From an uncultured Dialister sp. (GTDB lineage: Bacteria; Bacillota; Negativicutes; Veillonellales; Dialisteraceae): a stretch of DNA of 12,386 nucleotides. Position numbers and translations under genes: made by a program. Below are positions 6,090 through 12,134 of the stretch, in pieces (the stretch's first letter is position 1; each line of letters opens with the position of its first letter). Below the pieces are notes generated by a model. The model worked only from the letters and a program-made list of their open reading frames with translations, did not search any database and was not told the DNA's origin. The DNA lies in NCBI RefSeq assembly GCF_900765565.1, contig NZ_CAAFRZ010000057.1, forward strand, positions 1 to 12,386, in the 5' to 3' direction.

Positions 6090-6800
6090 ATGATGAATAA
6101 AAAATGGATTGTTCTCATGACAGCAGGACTCCTCGCTGTTTCCTGCGCAGCTGTTCAGGCGGAAGAGCCGGCACGGCGGAGTATCACGGTTACCGGTACC
6201 AGCGAGGTCACGGCGAAGAGCGATATGGCCACCATCAACGTGTCCGTGGAGACATCTTCTCCCAACGTGAAAGCGGCGGCCCGGGAAAATGCGAATACCA
6301 TGACCGCCGTACGAAATGCGGTCATTGCGGCCGGGGCGGACGCTTCAAAAATCGAGACCCAGAATTACAATATTTATCCCCAGCAGACCTATGACAGCAA
6401 GGGCAATGCAAAGGTGAAGGAATACCGCTGCACCAATTCCATGAAGGTGGTGGTGGACCAGCTGTCCAGGACCGGTAATGTCATGGACGCCGCTGTGGAA
6501 GCCGGGGCAAACCGCATCGATTCCGTGGATTTCTCTGTGGCCCATCCGGAGGTGTACAAAGATGAGGCCCTGAAGAAGGCGACGGAGGATGCCTATCGGA
6601 AGGCAAAGATCATCGCGTCCGCCCTGGGACGGAGCGTGGTGAATGTCATTTCCGCCAGCGATGACAATGTGAATGTGGTCCCCTATCGGATGATGAATGT
6701 AAAGCTGGCGGCTGCCCGGGTAGAGGACAGCACTACGCCCATTGATCCCGGTGAATCCAAAATGCAGGGCCGGGTGACTGTGGTCTTTGAGATCGACTGA
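6090..6800 (+). CDS. Exported SIMPL (DUF541) domain protein
   Basis: A 236-residue protein with a signal peptide ending at VQA, residue 24; the LAVSC stretch is a poor lipobox. The mature part is a single SIMPL/DUF541 domain (about 30-235). Family-typical stretches are ITVTGTSEVTAKSDMATI (start near residue 32), an N-terminal NVSVET strand, the ENANTMTAVRNAV helix, IETQNYNIYPQ, the FSVAHPEVYKDEALKKAT block and the final GRVTVVFEI strand. The family comprises periplasmic or outer-surface proteins (E. coli YggE is a member) that oligomerise and are linked to oxidative-stress and envelope phenotypes; biochemical function is unsettled. ATG 6090 is followed at once by a second ATG; TAGGAGG at 6079-6085 fits either. 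Monocistronic: own perfect promoter upstream and a strong terminator hairpin at 7157-7220 downstream, after a family A repeat. Confidence 0.93.
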   Translation: MMNKKWIVLMTAGLLAVSCAAVQAEEPARRSITVTGTSEVTAKSDMATINVSVETSSPNVKAAARENANTMTAVRNAVIAAGADASKIETQNYNIYPQQTYDSKGNAKVKEYRCTNSMKVVVDQLSRTGNVMDAAVEAGANRIDSVDFSVAHPEVYKDEALKKATEDAYRKAKIIASALGRSVVNVISASDDNVNVVPYRMMNVKLAAARVEDSTTPIDPGESKMQGRVTVVFEID

Positions 6801-7154
6801 TGGGAGGCGTGCTCACGGATAGAGTCACTGGCATGGGGCTGTTAGCTTTTAGCTTCTAGCTGCTAGGAAAGCTGGTTCGCTTGGTGCGCTGGGGGGCCAG
6901 GTGGGCGTGCAAACGGGTGCGGACATTGAGCCTTTAGCCTTGGGCTTTCAGGCCTTGTGGGCCGGGCCTACCAGAATCCTTACCCCAGTGGTGGCTGAGA
7001 AGCAGTCAGAGGTTAGTTGTTGGGAGGCGCCGCAGGCTATGGAGCTTTCCTAAAAGCTAAAAGCTAGCAGCTAGAAGCCCCCGCTTGGTCGCACGCAGAC
7101 TTAGCCATACAAGCGCCACAGGCTAAATTCCTCGATCTCAATCTCGAACTCGAC
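6801..7154. repeat. Family A long inverted repeat, copy A3
   Basis: Left arm: GGGG (6835-6838), heptamers CTGTTAG, CTTTTAG, CTTCTAG, CTGCTAG (6839-6866), GAAAG. Right arm: CTTTC (7045-7049), four inverse heptamers (7050-7077), then CCCCC. The enclosed 170 bases hold another heptamer run (ACATTGA, GCCTTTA, GCCTTGG, GCTTTCA at 6923-6950) and a GGCCTTGTGGGCCGGGCC patch. The right flank ends in four hexamers CTCGAT, CTCAAT, CTCGAA, CTCGAC (7131-7154). It lies between convergent genes. No open frame of interest was seen. Confidence 0.8.
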
Positions 7155-7156
7155 CG

Positions 7157-7220
7157 GGGATAACAGAAAAAGAGCCTCAGAAAATGGAATCATTTTCTGA
7201 GGCTCTTTTTCTGTTATCCC
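7157..7220. terminator. Bidirectional intrinsic terminator, 30-bp perfect stem
   Basis: Arms 7157-7186 and 7191-7220 are exact reverse complements around a GAAT loop. Within them an A-run, a GAGCCTCAG core and a T-run are laid out so that both strands end in CTCTTTTTCTG after a GC-rich stem. It serves the convergent SIMPL (+) and nitroreductase (-) genes. The last stem base is also the final base of the nitroreductase stop codon. Confidence 0.92.
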
Positions 7221-7795
7221 TATTTCACAATGCAGATATCCTTCAGTGCCCGTTTGGGAACGCAGTAGTTCTTGTTTTCATCCAGGTAGTACTTGATGCT
7301 GCCATTGGCAGGAACTTCCACGATATGGCTTTCGCAGGACGGGTAGCCCAGGGCCACGAGGAGCCGGGGCTTCCAGTCTTCCGGTACGTCCAGGAGGGAG
7401 GTGACCTTATTCCATTCTACGGCCCCCAGGATGGCGGAACCGATGCCGTAGGAGCAGGCGTTGAGGGCGATATTCCGTACCGCAATGCCTACATCGATAT
7501 CGGACCAGGGGTTGGCATGGGCTTCCTTGCAGACCAGGATAAAGGATACCGGCTGCTCCCCTTCCTTCGGGGTGCCCAGTTCCTTCGGCAGGGCAGCGGC
7601 CCAGTGGATGGCAGGCTGCAGGGCCTTCACCAGATGTGGATCCTTTACCAGGACATACCGGAGAACCTGGCCGTTCATGGCACTGGAAACGATGCGCACG
7701 TTCTCCATGAGCTCCTCCAGAATTTCAGGAGCAATGGGCTTCTGCTGGAAATGGCGGTAAGTACGGCATTTGACGGAAAGTTCTTTGAAATCCAT
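7220..7795 (-). CDS. Nitroreductase family FMN oxidoreductase
   Basis: A 191-residue single-domain protein of the nitroreductase family (FMN-dependent, usually homodimeric, NAD(P)H-using; natural substrates often unknown). The N-terminal FMN-phosphate motif is KCRTYRHF (9-16). Mid-region NGQVLRYVLV (41-50) is the first core strand; the DVGIAVRNIALNA segment followed by CSYGIGS (101-120) is the conserved helix and turn; WKPRLLVALGYP (141-152) is the canonical strand before the C-terminal tail that embraces the partner subunit. The family's usual S in SxRxF is replaced here by C10. ATG 7795 has CTCAAGGAGG (AAGGAGG at 7804-7810) eight bases upstream; an extension to 7891 would run through repeat DNA and is rejected. 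Its leader lies against a family A repeat, and the gene ends in the shared terminator. Confidence 0.92.
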   Translation of the reverse strand: MDFKELSVKCRTYRHFQQKPIAPEILEELMENVRIVSSAMNGQVLRYVLVKDPHLVKALQPAIHWAAALPKELGTPKEGEQPVSFILVCKEAHANPWSDIDVGIAVRNIALNACSYGIGSAILGAVEWNKVTSLLDVPEDWKPRLLVALGYPSCESHIVEVPANGSIKYYLDENKNYCVPKRALKDICIVK

Positions 7796-7810
7796 GACAG
7801 GTTCCTCCTT

Positions 7811-8040
7811 GAGTAATAGATTTGAGAATTGAGAGTCGAATTGAGGTTCCGCGGCTTCGCCGCAGGTTTGCATGCTGATGGTTGGAGTCACTCCGGCAGG
7901 GCAGCTAGCCTCTAGCGGTTAGCTATTAGGAAAGCTCCATAGCCTGCGGCGCTTCCCGACTATTGCTTCCAACAGTATCTCATGCTGTTGGCTGGCCAGC
8001 TTTCCTAATGGCTGGAAGCCCCGCTCGTCCGAACGCACAC
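7811..8040. repeat. Family A inverted repeat, copy A4, with a shortened right arm
   Basis: Left arm heptamers CAGCTAG, CCTCTAG, CGGTTAG, CTATTAG (7902-7929) then GAAAG. The right arm has CTTTC (8000-8004) and only two heptamers, CTAATGG and CTGGAAG (8005-8018), then CCCC. This is the only arm of eleven that does not have four units. The left flank carries GCGGC-ttc-GCCGC (7851-7863) and GATTTGAGAATTGAG, the inverse of the tract beside the DUF2156 stop codon. The nitroreductase leader begins at the left edge. Confidence 0.75.
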
Positions 8041-8097
8041 TGAGCGACACGAGTGCCGCATGTGATTGAGGAGCACAGCTGCCACAAAGCGGCTGAA

Positions 8098-8215
8098 GGT
8101 TGTGCGAAGTCCCTGTGTGTCCCAAAGCAAGAAAGATTTCTCCGCTCATCGCAGCTGTAGCAATTTTTAACGACAGATTCACCTGCCATGCTGACAACGG
8201 TCGAAATGACGGCAG
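8098..8215 (-). repeat. Family C interspersed repeat, internally deleted copy C2
   Basis: On the minus strand: GTCATTTCGACCG, TCAGCATGGCAGGTGA, GCTACAGCTGCGATGAGCGG, AGAAATCTTTCTTGCTTTGG, GACTTCGC. It lacks the GGGAACTGG...CGCTTCCCC half seen in C1 and C3. Its orientation is opposite to C3 on the other side of the antiporter gene. Between 8216 and 8342 no repeat or gene was recognised; a TATATAATTGCAG patch near 8258-8270 is AT-rich. Confidence 0.65.
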
Positions 8216-8355
8216 GCGGTCAAATGTAAGCTGCTTTTAGGGGGGAATCAGTTGGGGTATATAATTGCAGCGTTTCCCCATTTGATGCGGCCAGTACTCA
8301 CTTCACTGATTGGCATACGGCTTATCGTTCGATTGAGGGATATTCTCTCAAATTG

Positions 8356-8428
8356 GCGGCGCTATTTAATTTGATGCGCCGCAACAATCACTCCTCCCTC
8401 CTCACTCCTCACTCCTCACTCCTCTCTC
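8356..8428 (-). repeat. GCGGCGC hairpin plus heptamer tract at the 3' end of the antiporter gene
   Basis: The hairpin GCGGCGC (8356-8362) / GCGCCGC (8376-8382) has an AT-rich loop. The tandem heptamers CTCCCTC, CTCACTC x3, CTCTCTC run from 8394 to 8428. The order hairpin-then-heptamers recurs inverted at 9796-9858, so the antiporter gene is flanked by an inverted pair with about 80% identity over the hairpin block. The gene's TGA (8402-8404) lies inside the tract. Confidence 0.75.
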
Positions 8429-9781
8429 CTCCTTATCCTCCCATTTCCATGGGTGTTTCCTGATCACCCGGTCGGAATAGGGGATGAAGATGGAGATGAG
8501 GCCGAAGATGGCGAGGAAGAAGCAGTACCACATGTGGGGGACAATGTCTAACGTATTGATGGTGAGGCCGCTCTGGGAGGCCAGGGCCGCAGCGGTTAAA
8601 AGCTGGGCGCCGTAGGGGAGGATGCCCTGGAACACGCAGGAGAAAATATCCAGGAGGGACGCCGATTTTCTCGGGTCCACCCGGTACTTTGTGCTGATTT
8701 TCTTTGCCACGTCCCCGGACACGATGATGGCCACGGTATTATTGGCGGTGGCGCAGTCCACGAGGGATACGAGGACCGCGATGCCCACCTGGGCGGATTT
8801 CGTATTCCGGATGCTCTTCTGCAGCTTCTCGATGAGCCAGGCAATGCCGCCGTAGTAGGAAATCATTTCGGAAATGCCGCCGCAGAAGAGGGCGAGGAAG
8901 AAGGCTTCGTTCATGCTGGTGAAGCCGGTCCAGATCTGCTGGGCCATGGTGATGATGGTGAGGGTCCCTTCACCGATACCAATGATGCCGGCCAGAAAGA
9001 TGCCCGTTACCAGGACGAGGAACACATTCAGCCCTGCCAGGGCCAGCAGGAGCACCGCCATATAGGGAAGAACTTTCAGGAATGTATAGTCCCCGGCAGC
9101 GGGAACGGCGGTACCCGGATTTCCAAGGACCATGAACAGGGCCACCGTGCAGAGGGCGGCAGGAAGGGCGATGAGGAAGTTCACCCGGAATTTATCCTTC
9201 AGTTCGCAGCCCTGGGTCCTGGTGGCGGCAATGGTGGTGTCGGAAATCATGGACAGGTTATCGCCGAACATGGCGCCGCCTACGCAGGCGCCCAGAAGCA
9301 GGGGAGCAGGGATACCGCTCTTTTCCGCAATGCCCGCGGCAATGGGGATGATGGCGGCCACAGTGCCCATGGAGGTTCCCGTGGCGGTGCCCATGAAGGC
9401 GGATATGAGGAAGATGCCGGCCGTGAGGAACTGGGGTGGAATGAGGCTGATGCCCAGGTTCACCGTGGCATCCCGGCCGCCCATGGCAGCGGCTACGGCG
9501 GAGAAGGCACCGGCCAGGATGTAGATCATGAGCATGGTCATGATGTTGTCATTGCCGGCGCCCCTGGCGAAGATGCCGAACTTGTACATAATGGGATCCC
9601 GGCTGAGGCAGAAGGCGGAAATCACGGCAATGAACATGGCGGTGACTGAAGGAAACTGGTAAAAGGCCATGGCCGTTCCCTGGAGCTGGAAGTAAATGCC
9701 GGCGCCCAGGTAAATGGCGATGAATATGATAAAAGGAAGGAGGGCAAAGGGATTTGCCCGGTTGGGGGATTTGTAGTTCAT
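8402..9781 (-). CDS. NhaC-family Na+/H+ antiporter
   Basis: A 459-residue polytopic inner-membrane protein with about eleven hydrophobic segments. The NhaC-family signature GDNLSMISDTTIAATRTQG is at 173-191, preceded by MGTATGTSMGTVAAIIPIA (130-148). A second polar membrane motif, DCATANNTVAIIVSGDVAK (342-360), is equally typical of the family. It probably exchanges cytoplasmic Na+ (or a carboxylate coupled to it, as in MleN) for protons; the substrate cannot be fixed from sequence. The last nine residues, EERGVRSEE, are encoded by a heptamer tandem repeat and include the stop codon, so the natural tail appears to be replaced or extended by repeat DNA. ATG 9781 has only a modest site (GAGG at 9787-9790). 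The gene stands alone, flanked on both sides by inverted repeat modules. Confidence 0.9.
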   Translation of the reverse strand: MNYKSPNRANPFALLPFIIFIAIYLGAGIYFQLQGTAMAFYQFPSVTAMFIAVISAFCLSRDPIMYKFGIFARGAGNDNIMTMLMIYILAGAFSAVAAAMGGRDATVNLGISLIPPQFLTAGIFLISAFMGTATGTSMGTVAAIIPIAAGIAEKSGIPAPLLLGACVGGAMFGDNLSMISDTTIAATRTQGCELKDKFRVNFLIALPAALCTVALFMVLGNPGTAVPAAGDYTFLKVLPYMAVLLLALAGLNVFLVLVTGIFLAGIIGIGEGTLTIITMAQQIWTGFTSMNEAFFLALFCGGISEMISYYGGIAWLIEKLQKSIRNTKSAQVGIAVLVSLVDCATANNTVAIIVSGDVAKKISTKYRVDPRKSASLLDIFSCVFQGILPYGAQLLTAAALASQSGLTINTLDIVPHMWYCFFLAIFGLISIFIPYSDRVIRKHPWKWEDKEERGVRSEE

Positions 9782-9795
9782 GGAAACCTCGTGAA

Positions 9796-9871
9796 AGTTA
9801 GGAGTTAGGAGTTAGGAGTTAGGAGTGGTGGTGCGGCGCACAAATTATATGGCGCCGCTGATTTTTGATAA
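9796..9871 (+). repeat. Heptamer tract plus GCGGCGC hairpin at the 5' end of the antiporter gene
   Basis: Four perfect heptamers AGTTAGG (9796-9823) are followed by hairpin GCGGCGC (9833-9839) / GCGCCGC (9852-9858) with loop ACAAATTATATG. It is the inverted counterpart of 8356-8428. The tract forms the untranslated leader of the antiporter mRNA. Confidence 0.8.
9844..9871 (-). promoter_or_regulatory. Probable antiporter promoter, -10 box inside a repeat hairpin loop
   Basis: On the minus strand TTATCA (9866-9871), a 16-base spacer and a perfect TATAAT (9844-9849). The -10 sits in the loop and the spacer contains one stem arm. Transcription would start near 9837 and cross the heptamer tract before ATG 9781. 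The mirror hairpin at 8356-8382 has TATTTA instead of TATAAT and probably lacks activity. Confidence 0.5.
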
Positions 9872-9884
9872 TTGGTCCGCGTTA

Positions 9885-10126
9885 TTTCAACCGGTGGCAA
9901 GGGAACTGGAGTCACAGCAGCGAACATGATTTGAAGGAGCGTAGCGACGCGCAAATCATCGTGAGTCGCTGATAGCCGTGCTGCAGGGAGCCGCAGGCGA
10001 CTGAGAATCCAGTGACACGCTTCCCCACGGGTGTCAGCATGGCAGGTGACTCTGTAGTTAAGAATCGCTACAGCTGCGATGGGTGGAGAAATCTTTCTCG
10101 TTTTCGGGTATACAGAGGCTTCGCCG
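9885..10126 (+). repeat. Family C interspersed repeat, copy C3, carrying a hairpin insert
   Basis: Blocks in the same order as C1: CCGGTGGCAAGGGAACTGGA, then GAGCCGCAGGCGACTGAGAA, CCAGTGACACGCTTCCCC, TCGCTACAGCTGCGATG, GAGAAATCTTTCTCG. Relative to C1 it has about 70 extra bases (9911-9980) made of a hairpin, ATGATTTG (9926-9933) / CAAATCAT (9952-9959), within an outer CAGCGA (9918-9923) / TCGCTG (9966-9971). This suggests insertion of another small module. A 75-codon frame at 10012-10239 runs through it and is rejected. Confidence 0.7.
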
Positions 10127-10380
10127 CGGGCCTTGAGCCTTCAGCCTTGTGCCTTGAGCTGGTCAGGCCCTGTGGGCCGGGTGACGGATGGGTGAGTGGG
10201 CGTGCAAACGTGCGGGGGCTGCTCGCTGCCAGCTTTTAGCAGCGAGAAAAGCTGGTCCGCCTGCGGTATGGGAATCTGTCGGAATTTGCTGATGGAAGCG
10301 CCGCAGGCAGATCAGCCTTCCTAAAAGCTGGCAGCTAGGAGCTAACAGCCTCGCCCCAAATGATGCTGCCCGTTAACATC
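10127..10380. repeat. Family A inverted repeat, copy A5, preceded by a GCCTTGA heptamer run
   Basis: Four heptamers GCCTTGA, GCCTTCA, GCCTTGT, GCCTTGA occupy 10130-10157. The A5 left arm has a G-run and CTGCTCG, CTGCCAG, CTTTTAG, CAGCGAG (10219-10246), then AAAAG. The right arm has CCTTC and CTAAAAG, CTGGCAG, CTAGGAG, CTAACAG (10321-10348). The right edge lies directly downstream of the TSUP stop codon (10382), so this element is the first thing transcribed after that gene and may act as its terminator, although it has no T-run. Confidence 0.78.
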
Positions 10381-10381
10381 C

Positions 10382-11143
10382 CTATTTTGCAACCAGTTCG
10401 TAAACCACTTTGATGAAGAAAATCGTGAGCACTGTGATGATGACGGGCTTCACGTTTTTTGCACCGCCCTTGGCGAAGTACTGGGCGCCCAGATAGTTGC
10501 CGGCCATGCCGAAGAGGCCGGCGATGATGCCCAGGGGGAACAGGACCTTGCCGTTCAGCAGGAATACGCAGAGGGCGGTGATGTTGGTGGTGGAATTGAT
10601 GACCTTCGTGACGCCGTTGGCCTCTTTCAGGGGCAGGTGGGCCACGCCGGTGAGGAGGAGCAGCAGGAATGTGCCGGTGCCGGGACCGTAGAACCCATCG
10701 TATACGCCGATGATGAGGGCCATGAGTACACTCAGGATGGCTGTCTTCTTCCAGGTAAAGGGGGCCTTTTCGGAAATGAGGGCTTTCCCCTTCGTCACGT
10801 AAATAGCGGTGAGCGGGAGCACCACCACCATGAAGAGCATGAAAATATGGGCATCCATAAGGAGCGCCAGCCGGGCACCGACGGAGGAACCGGCAAAGGC
10901 GAAGACCACGCAGGTGGCAGAGAGCTTCCAGGGAATGAAACCGCTCCTGGCAAACTTGAAAGTGGCAAGAACCGTACCCATGGTGGAGCTCATCTTATTG
11001 GTGGCGATGGCATTATGCACCGGAAGGCCGCTGATGAGGTAGGCCGGCAGGGAAATGAGCCCACCGCCGCCGGCGATGGCATCCACGAACCCCGCAATCA
11101 TGACGAGAGGGCAGATGATGAGGTATTGAAGAAAGACGTCCAT
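10382..11143 (-). CDS. TauE/SafE (TSUP, DUF81) family permease
   Basis: A 253-residue integral membrane protein, about eight hydrophobic segments, of the sulfite exporter TauE/SafE family. The two half-site signatures are present: DAIAGGGGLISLPA (21-34) and GVYDGFYGPGTGTF (146-159), with the polar NSTTNITAL helix (183-191) in the second half. Members export or import small sulfur-containing or organic anions such as sulfite, sulfoacetate or taurine products; many substrates are unknown. No sulfur-metabolism gene is nearby, so no substrate is claimed. ATG 11143 has AGAGGAG (11149-11155) five bases upstream; the open frame back to 11290 runs into repeat DNA and is rejected. It is divergent to the 96-residue gene, with family A copy A6 between them. 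Confidence 0.92.
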   Translation of the reverse strand: MDVFLQYLIICPLVMIAGFVDAIAGGGGLISLPAYLISGLPVHNAIATNKMSSTMGTVLATFKFARSGFIPWKLSATCVVFAFAGSSVGARLALLMDAHIFMLFMVVVLPLTAIYVTKGKALISEKAPFTWKKTAILSVLMALIIGVYDGFYGPGTGTFLLLLLTGVAHLPLKEANGVTKVINSTTNITALCVFLLNGKVLFPLGIIAGLFGMAGNYLGAQYFAKGGAKNVKPVIITVLTIFFIKVVYELVAK

Positions 11144-11179
11144 GTAAACTCCTCTAAATGTAAGGTTTAGTATTTCTTC

Positions 11180-11208
11180 ATCATAGCACGGGGAAGAAGA
11201 TTGGTAAA
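11180..11208 (-). promoter_or_regulatory. Promoter of the TSUP permease gene
   Basis: On the minus strand TTTACC (11203-11208), a 17-base spacer and TATGAT (11180-11185). Predicted start near 11173, giving a leader of about 30 bases. Matches are 4/6 and 5/6 with ideal spacing. The promoter sits just outside the left hexamer tract of family A copy A6. Confidence 0.65.
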
Positions 11209-11212
11209 GAAG

Positions 11213-11511
11213 TATGAGATCGAGGTCGACACCGAGATCGAGGCGGACAGCGGCTTCGCCGCGGATTGGCAGGCTGGCGGGCAGAGTCATCAGCGCGGGG
11301 GCTGCTAGCTGTTAGCTGTTAGCTTTTAGGAAAGCTGGACAGCCTGCGGCGCTTTCTATCGGATGATTCGACCAAATATCCATGCCGTAGGCTATAGAGT
11401 TTTCCTGACGGCTAGAAGCTAGCAGCTAGCAGCTCCGCACGAATGACTCTACTCATCAGCATACTAAACCGCCGCAGGCGGATCCCCTCGATCTCGATCT
11501 CGATCTCGATC
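11213..11511. repeat. Family A long inverted repeat, copy A6, the most complete copy
   Basis: It is a palindrome of about 300 bp. From outside in: a hexamer tract (GAGATC, GAGGTC, GACACC, GAGATC at 11216-11239) mirrored by CTCGAT x4 (11487-11510); GCGGC-ttc-GCCGC (11250-11262) mirrored by CCGCCGCAGGCGG (near 11469-11481); AGAGTCAT mirrored by ATGACTCT; then heptamer arms CTGCTAG, CTGTTAG, CTGTTAG, CTTTTAG (11302-11329) with GAAAG, mirrored by CTGACGG, CTAGAAG, CTAGCAG, CTAGCAG (11405-11432). It separates two divergent promoters, so it cannot be serving merely as a terminator. Confidence 0.85.
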
Positions 11512-11541
11512 TTATACCGCACAATGGGATTTACATATTAT
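11512..11541 (+). promoter_or_regulatory. AT-rich promoter region of the 96-residue gene
   Basis: TTATAC (11512-11517), an 18-base spacer and TATTAT (11536-11541) form the best-placed promoter. TTTACA/TATATA (11530-11558) has better spacing but would start transcription inside the ribosome-binding site. The patch is strikingly AT-rich beside the GC-rich repeat. Confidence 0.35.
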
Positions 11542-11573
11542 ATACTATTGTATATATACAGAAAGGAGAACCT

Positions 11574-11864
11574 ATGGAGACGAAACTGGAGGAGTACAGG
11601 GATACCATCATCCGCATGGTGGAGGAGAAGGGATTTCCCGGAGAGCTGGGGGCCCTGGTGGCGGCCACATTGGGCACGGAGTACGCCATGGGCCGCATGA
11701 TCCGTTACCTGTCCCACGCCGACCCGCAGCGGCCGGAAGAAATCGCCGACGAAATGCTGGCCATCTGCGACGACCGGGACCACTGGCGGGAAAAGAAGGA
11801 AGCGGAGTTTTACCAGCAGAAGTATAATCAGTATCTTTGGGATAAAAAGCAGTCCGACGACTGA
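11574..11864 (+). CDS. Small conserved-looking acidic protein of unknown function (96 aa)
   Basis: A 96-residue, soluble, mostly helical protein rich in Glu, Lys and Arg, with no signal peptide or membrane segment. Visible segments: METKLEEYRDTIIRMVEEKG (1-20), a hydrophobic helix GALVAATLGTEYAMGRMIRY (26-45), an acidic EEIADEMLAICDDRDHW stretch (55-71) and a basic KKAEFYQQKYNQYLWDKK-like tail. It recalls a small uncharacterised family of gut Firmicutes, but that is from memory only. Coding is supported by AAAGGAG (11562-11568) at a five-base spacing, normal codon use and an AT-rich promoter region. It stands alone, with no terminator evident before the repeats that follow. No function is proposed. 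Confidence 0.75.
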   Translation: METKLEEYRDTIIRMVEEKGFPGELGALVAATLGTEYAMGRMIRYLSHADPQRPEEIADEMLAICDDRDHWREKKEAEFYQQKYNQYLWDKKQSDD

Positions 11865-12134
11865 GGATGGGATAGGGGGCTGGCGAGTGGAGTCATCAGC
11901 GGCGAGGCCTTGAGCCATGAGCTGCTTAGGCTCTGCGGACCGATTCCATCACCATTTCTCACCTTGGTGGGGTGAGGATAGATGATGGGAATTGCTGGAA
12001 GCGCCGCAGGCTGGTCGCCTCAATCTCGGCGTCGATCTCAATCTCATTCGCCCGCAGGGCCTGGCCAGCTCATGGCCCAGGCTGGCGACATCATCTGCTT
12101 CGCAGAACCCGCCTCTGCGAGGCGGATCCATCCT
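11865..12134. repeat. Repeat-derived non-coding stretch after the 96-residue gene
   Basis: It holds an AGTCATCAGCG block as in family A flanks (11890-11902), heptamers GCCTTGA, GCCATGA, GCTGCTT (11907-11927), five hexamers CTCAAT, CTCGGC, GTCGAT, CTCAAT, CTCATT (12019-12048), and hairpins TCTGC-ttc-GCAGA (12094-12106) and CCGCCTC-tgc-GAGGCGG (12109-12125). No heptamer arms of the CTNNTAG type are present, so it looks like a degenerate family A relic. Several overlapping open frames here on both strands are repeat artefacts. Confidence 0.6.

Noticed and set aside
9796..9823. CRISPR-like or iteron-like array
   Set aside because: The repeats are directly adjacent 7-mers without spacers, and no cas or replication gene is present.
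10012..10239. 75-codon open frame inside family C copy C3
   Set aside because: Same reason as for C1: its homologous start coincides with the repeat block, but the frames diverge by indels.
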